NCBI RefSeq assembly: GCF_030063135.1
Contig: NZ_JASISO010000027.1
Location: 1,204 to 65,203 of the forward strand
Direction of reading: 5' to 3'
From: Streptomyces sp. G-G2
GTDB lineage: Bacteria > Actinomycetota > Actinomycetes > Streptomycetales > Streptomycetaceae
Length of the DNA: 64,000 nt
Below are positions 1 to 8,009 of this stretch, one piece after another (positions within the stretch are counted from its first letter, which is position 1; each line of letters opens with the position of its first letter). A program made the position numbers and the translations under genes. The notes beneath the pieces are model-generated. The model ran no database searches. It saw nothing but the letters and a program-made list of their open reading frames with translations, and had not been told where the DNA came from.

Positions 1-335
1 GCCCGCCGCATGAGGAGGATGGGCAGTCCCAGCAGCAGCAGGGGCGTGACCCCCACCGGCGCCGGTACCCCGGACAAGGTGTCGTACCTGATCAGCTCGG
101 TCCCGTGGGCGAGCAGCCACAGCCCGGCCGCCACGTGCAGGGCCCCGCCGGGGCCGCTGTCGGGGTACGGCGAACTGATCCACAGCACGATGACGAGGAC
201 GGCGACGCAGCCGAGCCCCAGTCCGGCGGCCACGGCGCCACTCAGCACACATGCGGCGGCGGCCGGGGAACGGCGCCGTCCGCCGGACCGCGGCGCTGTC
301 GGCAACGACGTCCCGCGTTCGGTCACTTGGGTCAC
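1..335 (-). CDS. PerM-like (DUF6350) integral membrane protein, C-terminus cut by window edge
   Basis: Reading the minus strand from a GTG at 335 gives MTQVTERGTSLPTAPRSGG, then a hydrophobic segment, the stretch SSPYPDSGPGGALHVAAGLW and a second hydrophobic segment, with no stop before the window edge. I recognise this as the N-terminus of the DUF6350 family. The mycobacterial member, PerM, is a polytopic membrane protein linked to cell division and lies near purN/purH and sucCD, which fits the sucCD genes found here. A second in-frame GTG at 326 is an alternative start. About 111 codons are visible, so the membrane topology cannot be completed. The gene is divergent from the regulator starting at 455. 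Confidence 0.75.
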   Translation of the reverse strand, partial: MTQVTERGTSLPTAPRSGGRRRSPAAAACVLSGAVAAGLGLGCVAVLVIVLWISSPYPDSGPGGALHVAAGLWLLAHGTELIRYDTLSGVPAPVGVTPLLLLGLPILLMRR

Positions 336-454
336 CCCGCCATGGTGCCAACGACACGCGCAATGGGCGGGTAACAGGCGAATGCCCGTGGTGTCGCTCA
401 ATATACGCTTATGTACTTTTTCGCCCAGGACTGCCAGGTCGCGGGGAGTGTGGC

Positions 455-1903
455 ATGACACAAAGCATCGAGAAGACCTCGGAGCTGCGCCTTCCCTCCC
501 CCAAGGAGCGCCGCAGACTGCGCGAGGCGGCCGATCTGACGCACGATGAGATCGCCACCTCGGTCGGCGTGACCCCGTCCACGGTCCGCTCCTGGGAGAC
601 CGGGCGCACGACACCCCGGGGTCGCAAGCGCGAGGCGTACGTCAAGCTCCTGACCGCTCCGGTCGCCAAGCCCCCCGCCGAGCCGCCGGTGACCGGCGCC
701 GCGGGCGATCCGGTGCACAACTCCACCGCCCTCCGGGTCGCCGGGGCGGTACGCGCCTTCGCCAAGGCCGGACCGGTACGCGCGACCGCCTCGCCCCAGA
801 CCCGGCCCAAGCCCGCGACCAAGCGGGCCGCGAAGCCGCCCTCCGGAACACCCCGGCACGCGGCGCCCGCGCCGCCGGAGCCCCTCGCCGAGCAGGAACC
901 GGCCCCGGCCCCGGCCCCCGAGCACAAGAACGACCACGCCCGGGACCACGGCCGAGAGCCGGAACAACGGCGGGACCAGGAACAGGAACAGCAGCGGGAG
1001 CGGGAGCGGGAGCCGCAACGAGCACCGGACCGGGAGGAGGCGCACGAGCCGGAGGTCGCCGAGCCGGGTCCCGCCCCACAGGCCCCGCCCCGCACCCCCA
1101 CCGAGGCCTTCGACGCGCTCTACGCCTATGCCGCCCCCGCCCTCGTCCGGCAGACGTACCTGCTCACCGGCCGCCGCACCCTCGCGCGCGCTTCCGTCGA
1201 GCGGGCCTTCCGCCACGCCTGGGAGCACTGGCCGGAGGTCGCCACCGACCGAGATCCGGTCGGGTGGGTGCGCGCGGCGGCGTACGAGCGCGCGCTCTCG
1301 CCCTGGCAACAGCTGCGGCGCTCGCCCCGCGACTCCGGCAAACCCCCGGCCGACCCCGCCGACCGGATCCTGCTGGGCGCGATGCTCACGCTGCCCCCGG
1401 CCCACCGGCGTACCGTGCTGCTCTACGACGGGGTCGGGCTCGATCTCCCGGACACCGCCGCCGAGACCGAGGCGAGCACCCCGACGGCGGGGAACCGGCT
1501 GGTCAACGCGCATGCCGAGCTGGCGGACCGGTTGCCCGAGCTGGTCGACGTACCGCCCGAGAAGCAGTCGGCGCTGCTGCGCGAGCGGCTCGGCTCGCTG
1601 ACGCCCGCCGTCTCCCTGGAGCCGCGCCCGGGCACGCTCGTCCGGCAGTCCGCCGACCACCGCGCCCGGTTCTGGACCCGCGCGGTGACCGGGCTGACGG
1701 TCGCGATCGCGGTGGCCACCGCCTATACGGTCGTCACGGCGCCCACCCGCTACGAGCCTCCGCACCCTCCCGGCGCCAGTGTCAGCGGGGTGCCCCCGCA
1801 CGGCGGCCCGCCGCGGCTCACCGACGAGAGCAGGCAGCTGCACGACAAGCTGCGCTCGGAACCGGCCGCCGGACCCCACCGCCTGCACCCGAAGGTCGAG
1901 TAG
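455..1903 (+). CDS. Membrane-anchored regulator: XRE-type HTH plus degenerate sigma-70-like region
   Basis: 482 aa from ATG 455; the frame stays open upstream but that extension looks non-coding. Residues 12-65 form a helix-turn-helix (LTHDEIATSVGVTPSTVRSW). Residues 75-215 are a Pro/Glu/Arg-rich linker. Residues 216-365 resemble ECF sigma factor regions 2 and 4 (ALYAYAAPALVRQTYLLTGR, then LTLPPAHRRTVLLYDGVGLD), but the region-4 recognition helix is poorly conserved. One transmembrane helix lies at about 406-427 with a short Pro-rich tail outside. This suggests a DNA-binding protein tethered to the membrane. Whether the sigma-like part binds RNA polymerase is unknown. It is followed by a strong hairpin shared with the converging sucD. 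Confidence 0.6.
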   Translation: MTQSIEKTSELRLPSPKERRRLREAADLTHDEIATSVGVTPSTVRSWETGRTTPRGRKREAYVKLLTAPVAKPPAEPPVTGAAGDPVHNSTALRVAGAVRAFAKAGPVRATASPQTRPKPATKRAAKPPSGTPRHAAPAPPEPLAEQEPAPAPAPEHKNDHARDHGREPEQRRDQEQEQQREREREPQRAPDREEAHEPEVAEPGPAPQAPPRTPTEAFDALYAYAAPALVRQTYLLTGRRTLARASVERAFRHAWEHWPEVATDRDPVGWVRAAAYERALSPWQQLRRSPRDSGKPPADPADRILLGAMLTLPPAHRRTVLLYDGVGLDLPDTAAETEASTPTAGNRLVNAHAELADRLPELVDVPPEKQSALLRERLGSLTPAVSLEPRPGTLVRQSADHRARFWTRAVTGLTVAIAVATAYTVVTAPTRYEPPHPPGASVSGVPPHGGPPRLTDESRQLHDKLRSEPAAGPHRLHPKVE

Positions 1904-1912
1904 GCACGGAAA

Positions 1913-1956
1913 ACGGGCGTGGCCCGCGCCCCCGAGGGGGTGCGGGCCACGCCCGT
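1913..1956. terminator. Bidirectional hairpin between the regulator gene and sucD
   Basis: Arms 1913-1933 and 1936-1956 (ACGGGCGTGGCCCGC.. / ..GCGGGCCACGCCCGT) pair over 21 bp with one mismatch, leaving a very short loop. The site lies between two converging genes. There is no U-tract, as is usual for Streptomyces terminators. Confidence 0.8.
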
Positions 1957-2005
1957 ACGCACGTCAGCCGTCAACGGCGTCCGTGCGACTGCGCCAGGGC
2001 AGAGA

Positions 2006-2899
2006 TCAGGCGCCCGCGGCGCTCAGGATCTCGCGCGCCAGCTTCGCCGTCTCGGTCGGCGTCTTGCCGACCTTGACGCCGGCGGCCTCGAGGGCCTCCT
2101 TCTTCGCCTGGGCGGTGCCCGAGGAACCGGAGACGATGGCACCGGCGTGGCCCATGGTCTTGCCCTCGGGGGCGGTGAAGCCCGCGACGTAACCGACGAC
2201 CGGCTTGGTGACGTTCTTCGCGATGAAGTCCGCCGCACGCTCCTCGGCGTCGCCGCCGATCTCACCGATCATGACGATCAGGTCGGTGTCCGGGTCGGCC
2301 TCGAAGGCCGCCAGGGCGTCGATGTGCGTGGTGCCGATGACCGGGTCGCCACCGATGCCGACGGCGGACGAGAAGCCGAGGTCGCGCAGCTCGTACATCA
2401 TCTGGTAGGTCAGCGTGCCGGACTTGGACACGAGACCGATGCGACCGGGCTTGGTGATGTCGCCCGGGATGATGCCCGCGTTGGACTGGCCCGGGGTGAT
2501 CAGACCGGGGCAGTTCGGACCGATGATCCGGGTCTTGTTGCCCTTGGACGACGCGTACGACCAGAAGGCGGCGGAGTCGTGCACCGCGATGCCCTCGGTG
2601 ATGACGACGGCCAGCGGGATCTCGGCGTCGATCGCCTCGACCACGGCGGCCTTGGCGAAGGCCGGGGGCACGAAGAGGACGGAGACGTTGGCGCCCGTCT
2701 TCTCCATCGCCTCGGCGACGGAGCCGAAGACCGGGATCTCGGTGCCGTCGAAGTCCACGCTGGTGCCCGCCTTGCGCGGGTTCACGCCACCGACGATGTT
2801 GCTGCCGTCAGCCAGCATCAGCTTGGTGTGCTTCATGCCCGTGGCACCGGTCATGCCCTGGACAATGACCTTGCTGTCCTTGTTGAGGAAGATAGCCAT
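2006..2899 (-). CDS. sucD: Succinate-CoA ligase alpha subunit (SucD)
   Basis: 297 aa, the usual length. With SucC it interconverts succinyl-CoA and succinate plus CoA while making ATP or GTP in the TCA cycle. The N-terminal CoA-binding Rossmann domain shows VIVQGMTGATGMKHTKLML, and the phosphohistidine loop is GHAGAIVSGSSGTA at about residue 250, where the His is transiently phosphorylated. The ligase motif IGPNCPGLITPGQ is also intact. It starts 21 nt after sucC on the same strand, so the two form one operon. Confidence 0.97.
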   Translation of the reverse strand: MAIFLNKDSKVIVQGMTGATGMKHTKLMLADGSNIVGGVNPRKAGTSVDFDGTEIPVFGSVAEAMEKTGANVSVLFVPPAFAKAAVVEAIDAEIPLAVVITEGIAVHDSAAFWSYASSKGNKTRIIGPNCPGLITPGQSNAGIIPGDITKPGRIGLVSKSGTLTYQMMYELRDLGFSSAVGIGGDPVIGTTHIDALAAFEADPDTDLIVMIGEIGGDAEERAADFIAKNVTKPVVGYVAGFTAPEGKTMGHAGAIVSGSSGTAQAKKEALEAAGVKVGKTPTETAKLAREILSAAGA

Positions 2900-2920
2900 G
2901 TGAGTCTGTGACCTCTGCCC

Positions 2921-4099
2921 TTACTTCGCAGCCGCGAGCTCGGCGGCCTTGTCGGCCGCGCCGTCCATGGTGTCCACGCGCTGGACCAGCGGGTGGTTGG
3001 CGTCCGAGAGGATCTTGCGACCCAGCTCGGCGTTGTTGCCGTCGAGGCGGACGACCAGCGGCTTGGTGACCGCCTCGCCCTTGCTCTCCAGCAGGGCCAG
3101 GGCCTGGACGATGCCGTTGGCGACCTCGTCGCAGGCGGTGATGCCACCGAAGACGTTGACGAAGACGGACTTGACGTCCGGGTCGCCGAGGATGATCTCG
3201 AGGCCGTTCGCCATCACCTCGGCGGACGCGCCGCCGCCGATGTCGAGGAAGTTGGCGGGCTTGACGCCGCCATGGTTCTCACCGGCGTACGCGACCACGT
3301 CGAGGGTGCTCATGACGAGACCCGCGCCGTTGCCGATGATGCCGACCTCGCCGTCGAGCTTGACGTAGTTGAGGTTCTTGGCCTTGGCGGCCGCCTCGAG
3401 CGGGTTCGCGGCAGCGTGGTCCACGAACTCCTCGTGGCCCGGCTGACGGAACTCGGCGTTCTCGTCGAGCGAGACCTTGCCGTCGAGCGCGATGACGCGG
3501 CCGTCGGCCACCTTCGCCAGCGGGTTGACCTCGACGAGGAGCGCGTCCTCGGCGATGAAGGTCGCCCACAGGGTCACCAGGATCTCGGCGACCTGCTCGG
3601 CCACGGCCTCGGGGAACTTCGCCTGGGCGACGATCTCGCGGGCCTTCTCGATGGTGACGCCCTCATTGGCGTTGACCGGGACCTTCGCGAGGGCCTCGGG
3701 GGTCTTCTCCGCGACCTCCTCGATGTCCATGCCGCCCTGCACCGAGGCCATGGCCAGGAAGGTGCGGTTGGTCCGGTCGAGGAGGTACGAAACGTAGTAC
3801 TCCTCGGCGATCTCGGGAGCGGTCTCGGCGATCATCACCTTGTGGACCGTGTGGCCCTTGATGTCCATGCCGAGGATGTCCGTCGCTCGGGCGACGGCCT
3901 CGTCCGGGGTCGCGGCCAGCTTGACGCCGCCGGCCTTGCCGCGGCCGCCGACCTTCACCTGTGCCTTGACGACAGACTTGCCGCCCATGCGCTCGGTCGC
4001 CTCGCGGGCTGCCTCAGGCGTGTCGATCACTTCACCGGCCAGCACCGGTACACCGTGCTTGGCGAAGAGGTCCCTCGCCTGGTACTCGAACAGGTCCAC
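2921..4099 (-). CDS. sucC: Succinate-CoA ligase [ADP-forming] beta subunit (SucC)
   Basis: 392 aa, starting at GTG 4099 (MDLFEYQARDLFAKHGVPVL). An N-terminal ATP-grasp nucleotide-binding domain is followed by the C-terminal ligase domain (FLDIGGGASAEVMANGLEII, VNVFGGITACDEVANGIVQA). It is the first gene of the sucCD operon. The roughly 300 bp upstream carries clustered CAGATC half-sites that may be control elements. Confidence 0.97.
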   Translation of the reverse strand: MDLFEYQARDLFAKHGVPVLAGEVIDTPEAAREATERMGGKSVVKAQVKVGGRGKAGGVKLAATPDEAVARATDILGMDIKGHTVHKVMIAETAPEIAEEYYVSYLLDRTNRTFLAMASVQGGMDIEEVAEKTPEALAKVPVNANEGVTIEKAREIVAQAKFPEAVAEQVAEILVTLWATFIAEDALLVEVNPLAKVADGRVIALDGKVSLDENAEFRQPGHEEFVDHAAANPLEAAAKAKNLNYVKLDGEVGIIGNGAGLVMSTLDVVAYAGENHGGVKPANFLDIGGGASAEVMANGLEIILGDPDVKSVFVNVFGGITACDEVANGIVQALALLESKGEAVTKPLVVRLDGNNAELGRKILSDANHPLVQRVDTMDGAADKAAELAAAK

Positions 4100-4401
4100 G
4101 CGCGTCCGTCCCTTGTCGTAAAGATTCGCAGTGATTCGCGTTGTCTGCTATCTGCGTGGGCGTGCCGCGGAGGGCAACGTGACGGCGCTGTCACAAGGGG
4201 AGCGCACACGGTGACCGTGGACGCGGCATGTCCGTCCCGCAGGTTATCCCCGTGGGCCGTAGGTCCCTAAATCGCAGATCACACCTGAGCGGTGATACCT
4301 GTCACAGATCGCCTCACCGTTGATCTGCATATTCGTGTGATCTGCCTCTTCCGAGGCGTACGGGACCGGCTCCAGGCACCCCCACCCGCGCTCCCGTGTC
4401 C
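4100..4401. promoter_or_regulatory. sucC upstream region with clustered CAGATC sites and an 11-bp inverted repeat
   Basis: This is a 302-bp non-coding gap between the start of sucC and the 3' end of the VWA gene. GCAGATCACAC at 4274-4284 is exactly inverted as GTGTGATCTGC at 4335-4345. Two further half-sites, CAGATC at 4315-4320 and GATCTG at 4322-4327, lie between them. The cluster sits 175-245 bp upstream of sucC. It could be an operator for sucCD, or partly a terminator for the VWA operon. No known regulator could be assigned. Confidence 0.45.
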
Positions 4402-5631
4402 CTACCCGGCCGCGGGGACCGGCAGCGGCTTCTTCTCGATCGCGGCCGCCATCACCTCCGGGAAAAGGTCGGGGGTGCAGGCGAACGCCGGGGCGCCGAG
4501 GGCCGCGAGCGCCGCCGCGTGTTCGCGGTCGTAGGCGGGCGCCCCTTCGTCGGAAAGTGCGAGCAGGGTGACGAACTGGACGCCCGCCGCCTTCATCGCC
4601 GAGACGCGGCGCAGCATCTCGTTGCGGATGCCGCCCTCGTAGAGGTCGCTGATCAGGACGACGACGGTGTCGGCCGGACGGGTGATCTTCGACTGGCAGT
4701 AGGCGAGGGCGCGGTTGATGTCCGTGCCGCCGCCGAGCTGGGTGCCGAAGAGGACGTCCACCGGGTCGTCGAGCTGGTCGGTCAGGTCCACGACGGCGGT
4801 GTCGAAGACGACGAGCCGGGTGGCGATCGAGCGCATCGAGGCGAGGACCGCGCCGAAGACGGAGGCGTAGACGACGGAGGCCGCCATCGAACCCGACTGG
4901 TCGACGCAGAGGATCACCTCCTTCTTCACGGACCGCGCCGCCCGGCCGTAGCCGATCAGCCGTTCGGGGACGACCGTGCGGTATTCGGGCAGGTAGTTCT
5001 TGAGGTTGGCCCGAAGGGTGCGGTCCCAGTCGATGTCCCGGTGCCGGGGGCGGCTGATCCGGGCCGACCGGTCGAGCGCGCCGCTCAGGGTGGCGCGGGT
5101 GCGGCCGGAGAGCTTCTTCTCCAGCTGCTCGACCACCGTGCGGACCACGGCCCGGGCGGTCTCCCGGGTGGTGTCGGGCATCGCCTTGTTGAGCGAGAGC
5201 AGGGTGCCGACAAGGTGCACGTCGGGTTCGACGGCCTCCAGCATCTCCGGCTCCAGGAGCAGGGCGGCCAGTCCGAGCCGCTCGATGGCGTCGCGCTGCA
5301 TGACCTGGACGACCGGTGCGGGGAAGTACGTACGGATGTCGCCGAGCCAGCGGGCCACCGCTGGGGCGGAGGCGCCGAGTCCGGCGGACCGCGGCCCCGA
5401 CCGGCTGCGGGCCTTGGCGCTCCCGGCGCCGTTCCCGGCGTCGGCGTAGAGCGCGACGAGGGTCCCGTCCATCGCCGCGTCCCGGCCGGTCAGCGCGTGG
5501 CCGGTGCCGTCGGCCTCGCCTCCGCCGAGCACCAGGCGCCACCGCCGCAGCCGCTCCCCCGCCGCGTCCGACGCGCGTTCCACCGCCGTGTCCGCCGTGT
5601 CCGCCGTGTCCGCCGTGTCCGCCGTGTCCAT
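4402..5631 (-). CDS. VWA (CoxE-like, YehP-type) MIDAS protein, partner of the MoxR ATPase
   Basis: 409 aa. An N-terminal helical part is followed by a von Willebrand factor A domain from about residue 236. The metal-ion-dependent adhesion site is complete: DQSGS at 244-248, the Thr in GGGTDINRAL, and the Asp in LISDLYEGG. Such proteins are usually client adaptors of MoxR AAA ATPases. The ATG overlaps the upstream DUF5682 stop as TGATG (position 5631 shared), indicating translational coupling. The first 16 residues are a (DTA) repeat encoded by a 9-bp tandem repeat. It resembles E. coli YehP in domain content and neighbours. The cellular role is unknown. Confidence 0.85.
   Translation of the reverse strand: MDTADTADTADTADTAVERASDAAGERLRRWRLVLGGGEADGTGHALTGRDAAMDGTLVALYADAGNGAGSAKARSRSGPRSAGLGASAPAVARWLGDIRTYFPAPVVQVMQRDAIERLGLAALLLEPEMLEAVEPDVHLVGTLLSLNKAMPDTTRETARAVVRTVVEQLEKKLSGRTRATLSGALDRSARISRPRHRDIDWDRTLRANLKNYLPEYRTVVPERLIGYGRAARSVKKEVILCVDQSGSMAASVVYASVFGAVLASMRSIATRLVVFDTAVVDLTDQLDDPVDVLFGTQLGGGTDINRALAYCQSKITRPADTVVVLISDLYEGGIRNEMLRRVSAMKAAGVQFVTLLALSDEGAPAYDREHAAALAALGAPAFACTPDLFPEVMAAAIEKKPLPVPAAG
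5587..5629 (-). repeat. 9-bp tandem repeat encoding the N-terminal DTADTA tract of the VWA protein
   Basis: GTGTCCGCC is repeated nearly five times directly inside the start codon. Loss or gain of a unit keeps the reading frame, so slippage would vary only the length of the N-terminal tail. Confidence 0.8.
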
Positions 5632-8009
5632 CAGGCCACCCCCGCCGCGTCGTTGTCCCCGCCACCGGCACCCGCCAGCAGCATCCGGACGAGCGCCACC
5701 ACCGCGTCCGCCCGCTCCGTGTCCAGTTCCGGGCCGAAGCCCTCGGGCGCGGTCCCGCCCGTGCCCGCGCGGCCGCCCGGAGCACCGGGTCCGCGCCGCA
5801 CCAGCTCGCCCAGGGTCCGCTTCACGCCCTGTTCGTACGCGCCGAACGTCCGCCGCAGCAGGGGCAGTACGTCGATGAACGCGCCCTCCGGCACCCCGGT
5901 CAGCCAGGTGTCGATCAGGCCGAGCAGTCGCTCGTCGTGGACCAGCAGCGTGCCACCGCCGGAGGCGCCGCCCGCGAAGCCCTCGATCCACCCCGCCGCG
6001 TCGGCCGGACCGGCCGCCGGGGACAGCGCGAGGCCCATCAGCCGGGCGCTCTCCCCGGCCGCCAGAGCCCCCTCGTCGAGCAGCAGCCGGACCGCCCGGC
6101 CGCGGATCAGGCCCGGCACGGTGTCCCGGCCCGCCAGCGCCCGCAGCACCCCCGACCAGCGTCCGCGCAGCCCCCCGTCGGTGCCGGGGTCGGCGTCGGG
6201 CCCGGTGCGGGTGCCCCCGTCGGCGTCGGTGCCGGTGTCGGGGTCGGCTAGCAGGGCGACAGCGCCGTGCACCGCGTCCACGTGCCCGCGCAGTTCCGCG
6301 GCGGCGTCCGCGGCGAGCCCGGTGGCGCAGGCGGGCGGGAGCGCCACGCAGATCCGCTCGGCGAGCCCGGCGGCGACCGTGCCCAGCGCGGCCGTGTCCG
6401 TGCCCCGTACGTCGCCGTAGCGCAGGGAGCGGGCCAGGGCGGGCAGCGCCCGGGCGAGCCGGGCGACATCGGTGTCCAGCGCGGCCCGGTCGGCGAGCGC
6501 CCGCAGCACGGCGGGCAGCGCCCGCGACAGCCCGGCCAGCAGGCACCGCTCGGCCAGGGCGGTCACCTCCCCCAGCTCCCCGGCGGCGGCCGCGTCGGCC
6601 TCGGCCTTGGCGGTGGCCGCGGCGAGCACGGTGGTGCCCCAGATCCCGGCCTCGGCGACCCGCACCGACAGCTCCGGTTCCCAGCGCAGGCGCCAGCTCT
6701 CCCGGAAGGTGCCGGTGCTGCCCCGGGAGGCGGTGGGCGTGCCCCAGCCGATGCCCAGCAGCCGCAGCCGGTGCAGGAGCAGGCTCTTGGCCGCGTCGGT
6801 GTCCTTGCGCAGGTCCAGCTCCAGCTCGCGGTCCTGTGCCTCGGCCTTGAGCCGCAGGGAGCGCTGGAGCCGGGTCAGGTCACGCTGGAGGGGCACGACG
6901 GGCGCCGCGTCCGGGACTTCACCGAGTACGTCGCCCACGACGAGGCGGTCCTGGATGAGCGCGAGCGGTATGTCGGAGCCCTCGCACATCACCGCCTTGG
7001 CCGCTTCGAGGGTCTCGCCGAGGCCGGGCAGCGGGCGGCCGCGCATCGCGGCGAGGGTCTCGGCGAGCCGGACCGCCTCGATGACGTGGGCCGAGGACAC
7101 CTGCCGGTCCGCCGCGCGGAGCAGCCCGGCGACCTTGGTGAGCCAGCGCTCCACGGGCCGGTCGCGGGCCTCGAAGAGGTGGCCGTACCAGCCGGGCGAG
7201 GTGATGCCCGCGCCGTACCCCCCGGCCCGGGCGAGCCTGCGGTGGGTCCAGGGCACCCAGGTGGTCTCCACCTTGACCTTGGGCAGGCCGGTCAGCAGCG
7301 CCTTGTCGGCGGCCGCCGTGGTCCTCGCGCGCAGTGCGGGCACGTGCCAGGCCCCGCACACCACCGCGTAGTCCTCGCCGAACTCCCGGCGGGCGGCCCG
7401 CATCCGCTGACGCATGCAGGCCTCGCGCACCGGGTCGTGGGGGTGGCCGCCGTCGCCGTAGACCTCGCGCAGGGCGGTCATCGCCTCGGCGAGCGCCTCG
7501 AACGCGGCCAGCGGGTCGGTCCGGCCGTCGCTGCCCCGGTGCTCGACCACGTCCTCCCACCAGCGCTCGGGGTCCTCGTACCCGGCGGTCTCGGCGAGCA
7601 CCCCGAGCGGATCGAGCCGGACGGCCCCCGCCGCGTGGCCGGCCCGCGCGTCGTCGTTGTCGTCGCTGCCCGGCGCGGCGGCGAGGGAGTGGGCGGCCGG
7701 GAGGTCGATGAAGCGGACCGGGACCTCCCGGCGCTGCGCCCAGCGCAGGGCGACCCACTCCGGGGAGAAGGCGGCCAGCGGCCAGAACGCGGCCCGCCCG
7801 GGATCGTCGGCGGCGTGCGCCAGCAGCGCCACCGGCGGCCGCATCCCGGGGTCGGCGGCCAGCGGCAGCAGCGCGTCCCCCTCGGGCGGCCCCTCGATCA
7901 GTACGGCCCGCGGCTGCGCGGCGTCGAGGGCGGCCCGTACCGCCCTGGCCGAGCCGGGCCCGTGGTGCCGTACGCCCAGCAGCAGCGGCCCCCCGGCGCC
8001 CGGGCTCAT
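5631..8009 (-). CDS. DUF5682 family protein (YehM-type) of the MoxR-VWA-SWIM system
   Basis: 792 aa, soluble, no signal peptide. The N-terminal half carries the family signature GVRHHGPGSA at 12-21, an acidic strand end LIEGPPEGD at 38-45, RWWEDVVEHR near 149-158, and CGAWHVPAL at 218-226. The spacing of these His and Glu motifs recalls TraB/EreA-type folds, but that is my inference. The C-terminal half is Ala/Leu-rich and helical. Its ATG overlaps the AAA gene's stop as ATGA (8006-8009), and its own stop overlaps the VWA start, so three genes are translationally coupled. No enzymatic activity is established for the family to my knowledge. Confidence 0.8.
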   Translation of the reverse strand: MSPGAGGPLLLGVRHHGPGSARAVRAALDAAQPRAVLIEGPPEGDALLPLAADPGMRPPVALLAHAADDPGRAAFWPLAAFSPEWVALRWAQRREVPVRFIDLPAAHSLAAAPGSDDNDDARAGHAAGAVRLDPLGVLAETAGYEDPERWWEDVVEHRGSDGRTDPLAAFEALAEAMTALREVYGDGGHPHDPVREACMRQRMRAARREFGEDYAVVCGAWHVPALRARTTAAADKALLTGLPKVKVETTWVPWTHRRLARAGGYGAGITSPGWYGHLFEARDRPVERWLTKVAGLLRAADRQVSSAHVIEAVRLAETLAAMRGRPLPGLGETLEAAKAVMCEGSDIPLALIQDRLVVGDVLGEVPDAAPVVPLQRDLTRLQRSLRLKAEAQDRELELDLRKDTDAAKSLLLHRLRLLGIGWGTPTASRGSTGTFRESWRLRWEPELSVRVAEAGIWGTTVLAAATAKAEADAAAAGELGEVTALAERCLLAGLSRALPAVLRALADRAALDTDVARLARALPALARSLRYGDVRGTDTAALGTVAAGLAERICVALPPACATGLAADAAAELRGHVDAVHGAVALLADPDTGTDADGGTRTGPDADPGTDGGLRGRWSGVLRALAGRDTVPGLIRGRAVRLLLDEGALAAGESARLMGLALSPAAGPADAAGWIEGFAGGASGGGTLLVHDERLLGLIDTWLTGVPEGAFIDVLPLLRRTFGAYEQGVKRTLGELVRRGPGAPGGRAGTGGTAPEGFGPELDTERADAVVALVRMLLAGAGGGDNDAAGVA

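Noticed and set aside
409..1888. Long minus-strand open frames antisense to the HTH/sigma-like gene
   Set aside because: GC-rich codon bias produces open shadow frames; the translations are Arg/Gly-rich without domains, and the plus strand has a recognisable HTH and membrane helix.
1919..4270. Long plus-strand frames across sucD and sucC
   Set aside because: They are exact shadows of the conserved SucC/SucD genes and show no domain or RBS.
5631..6546. N-terminal extension of the VWA protein up to 6546
   Set aside because: The extension is Ala/Arg-rich and overlaps the well-supported DUF5682 gene; TGATG at 5631 gives the natural coupled start.
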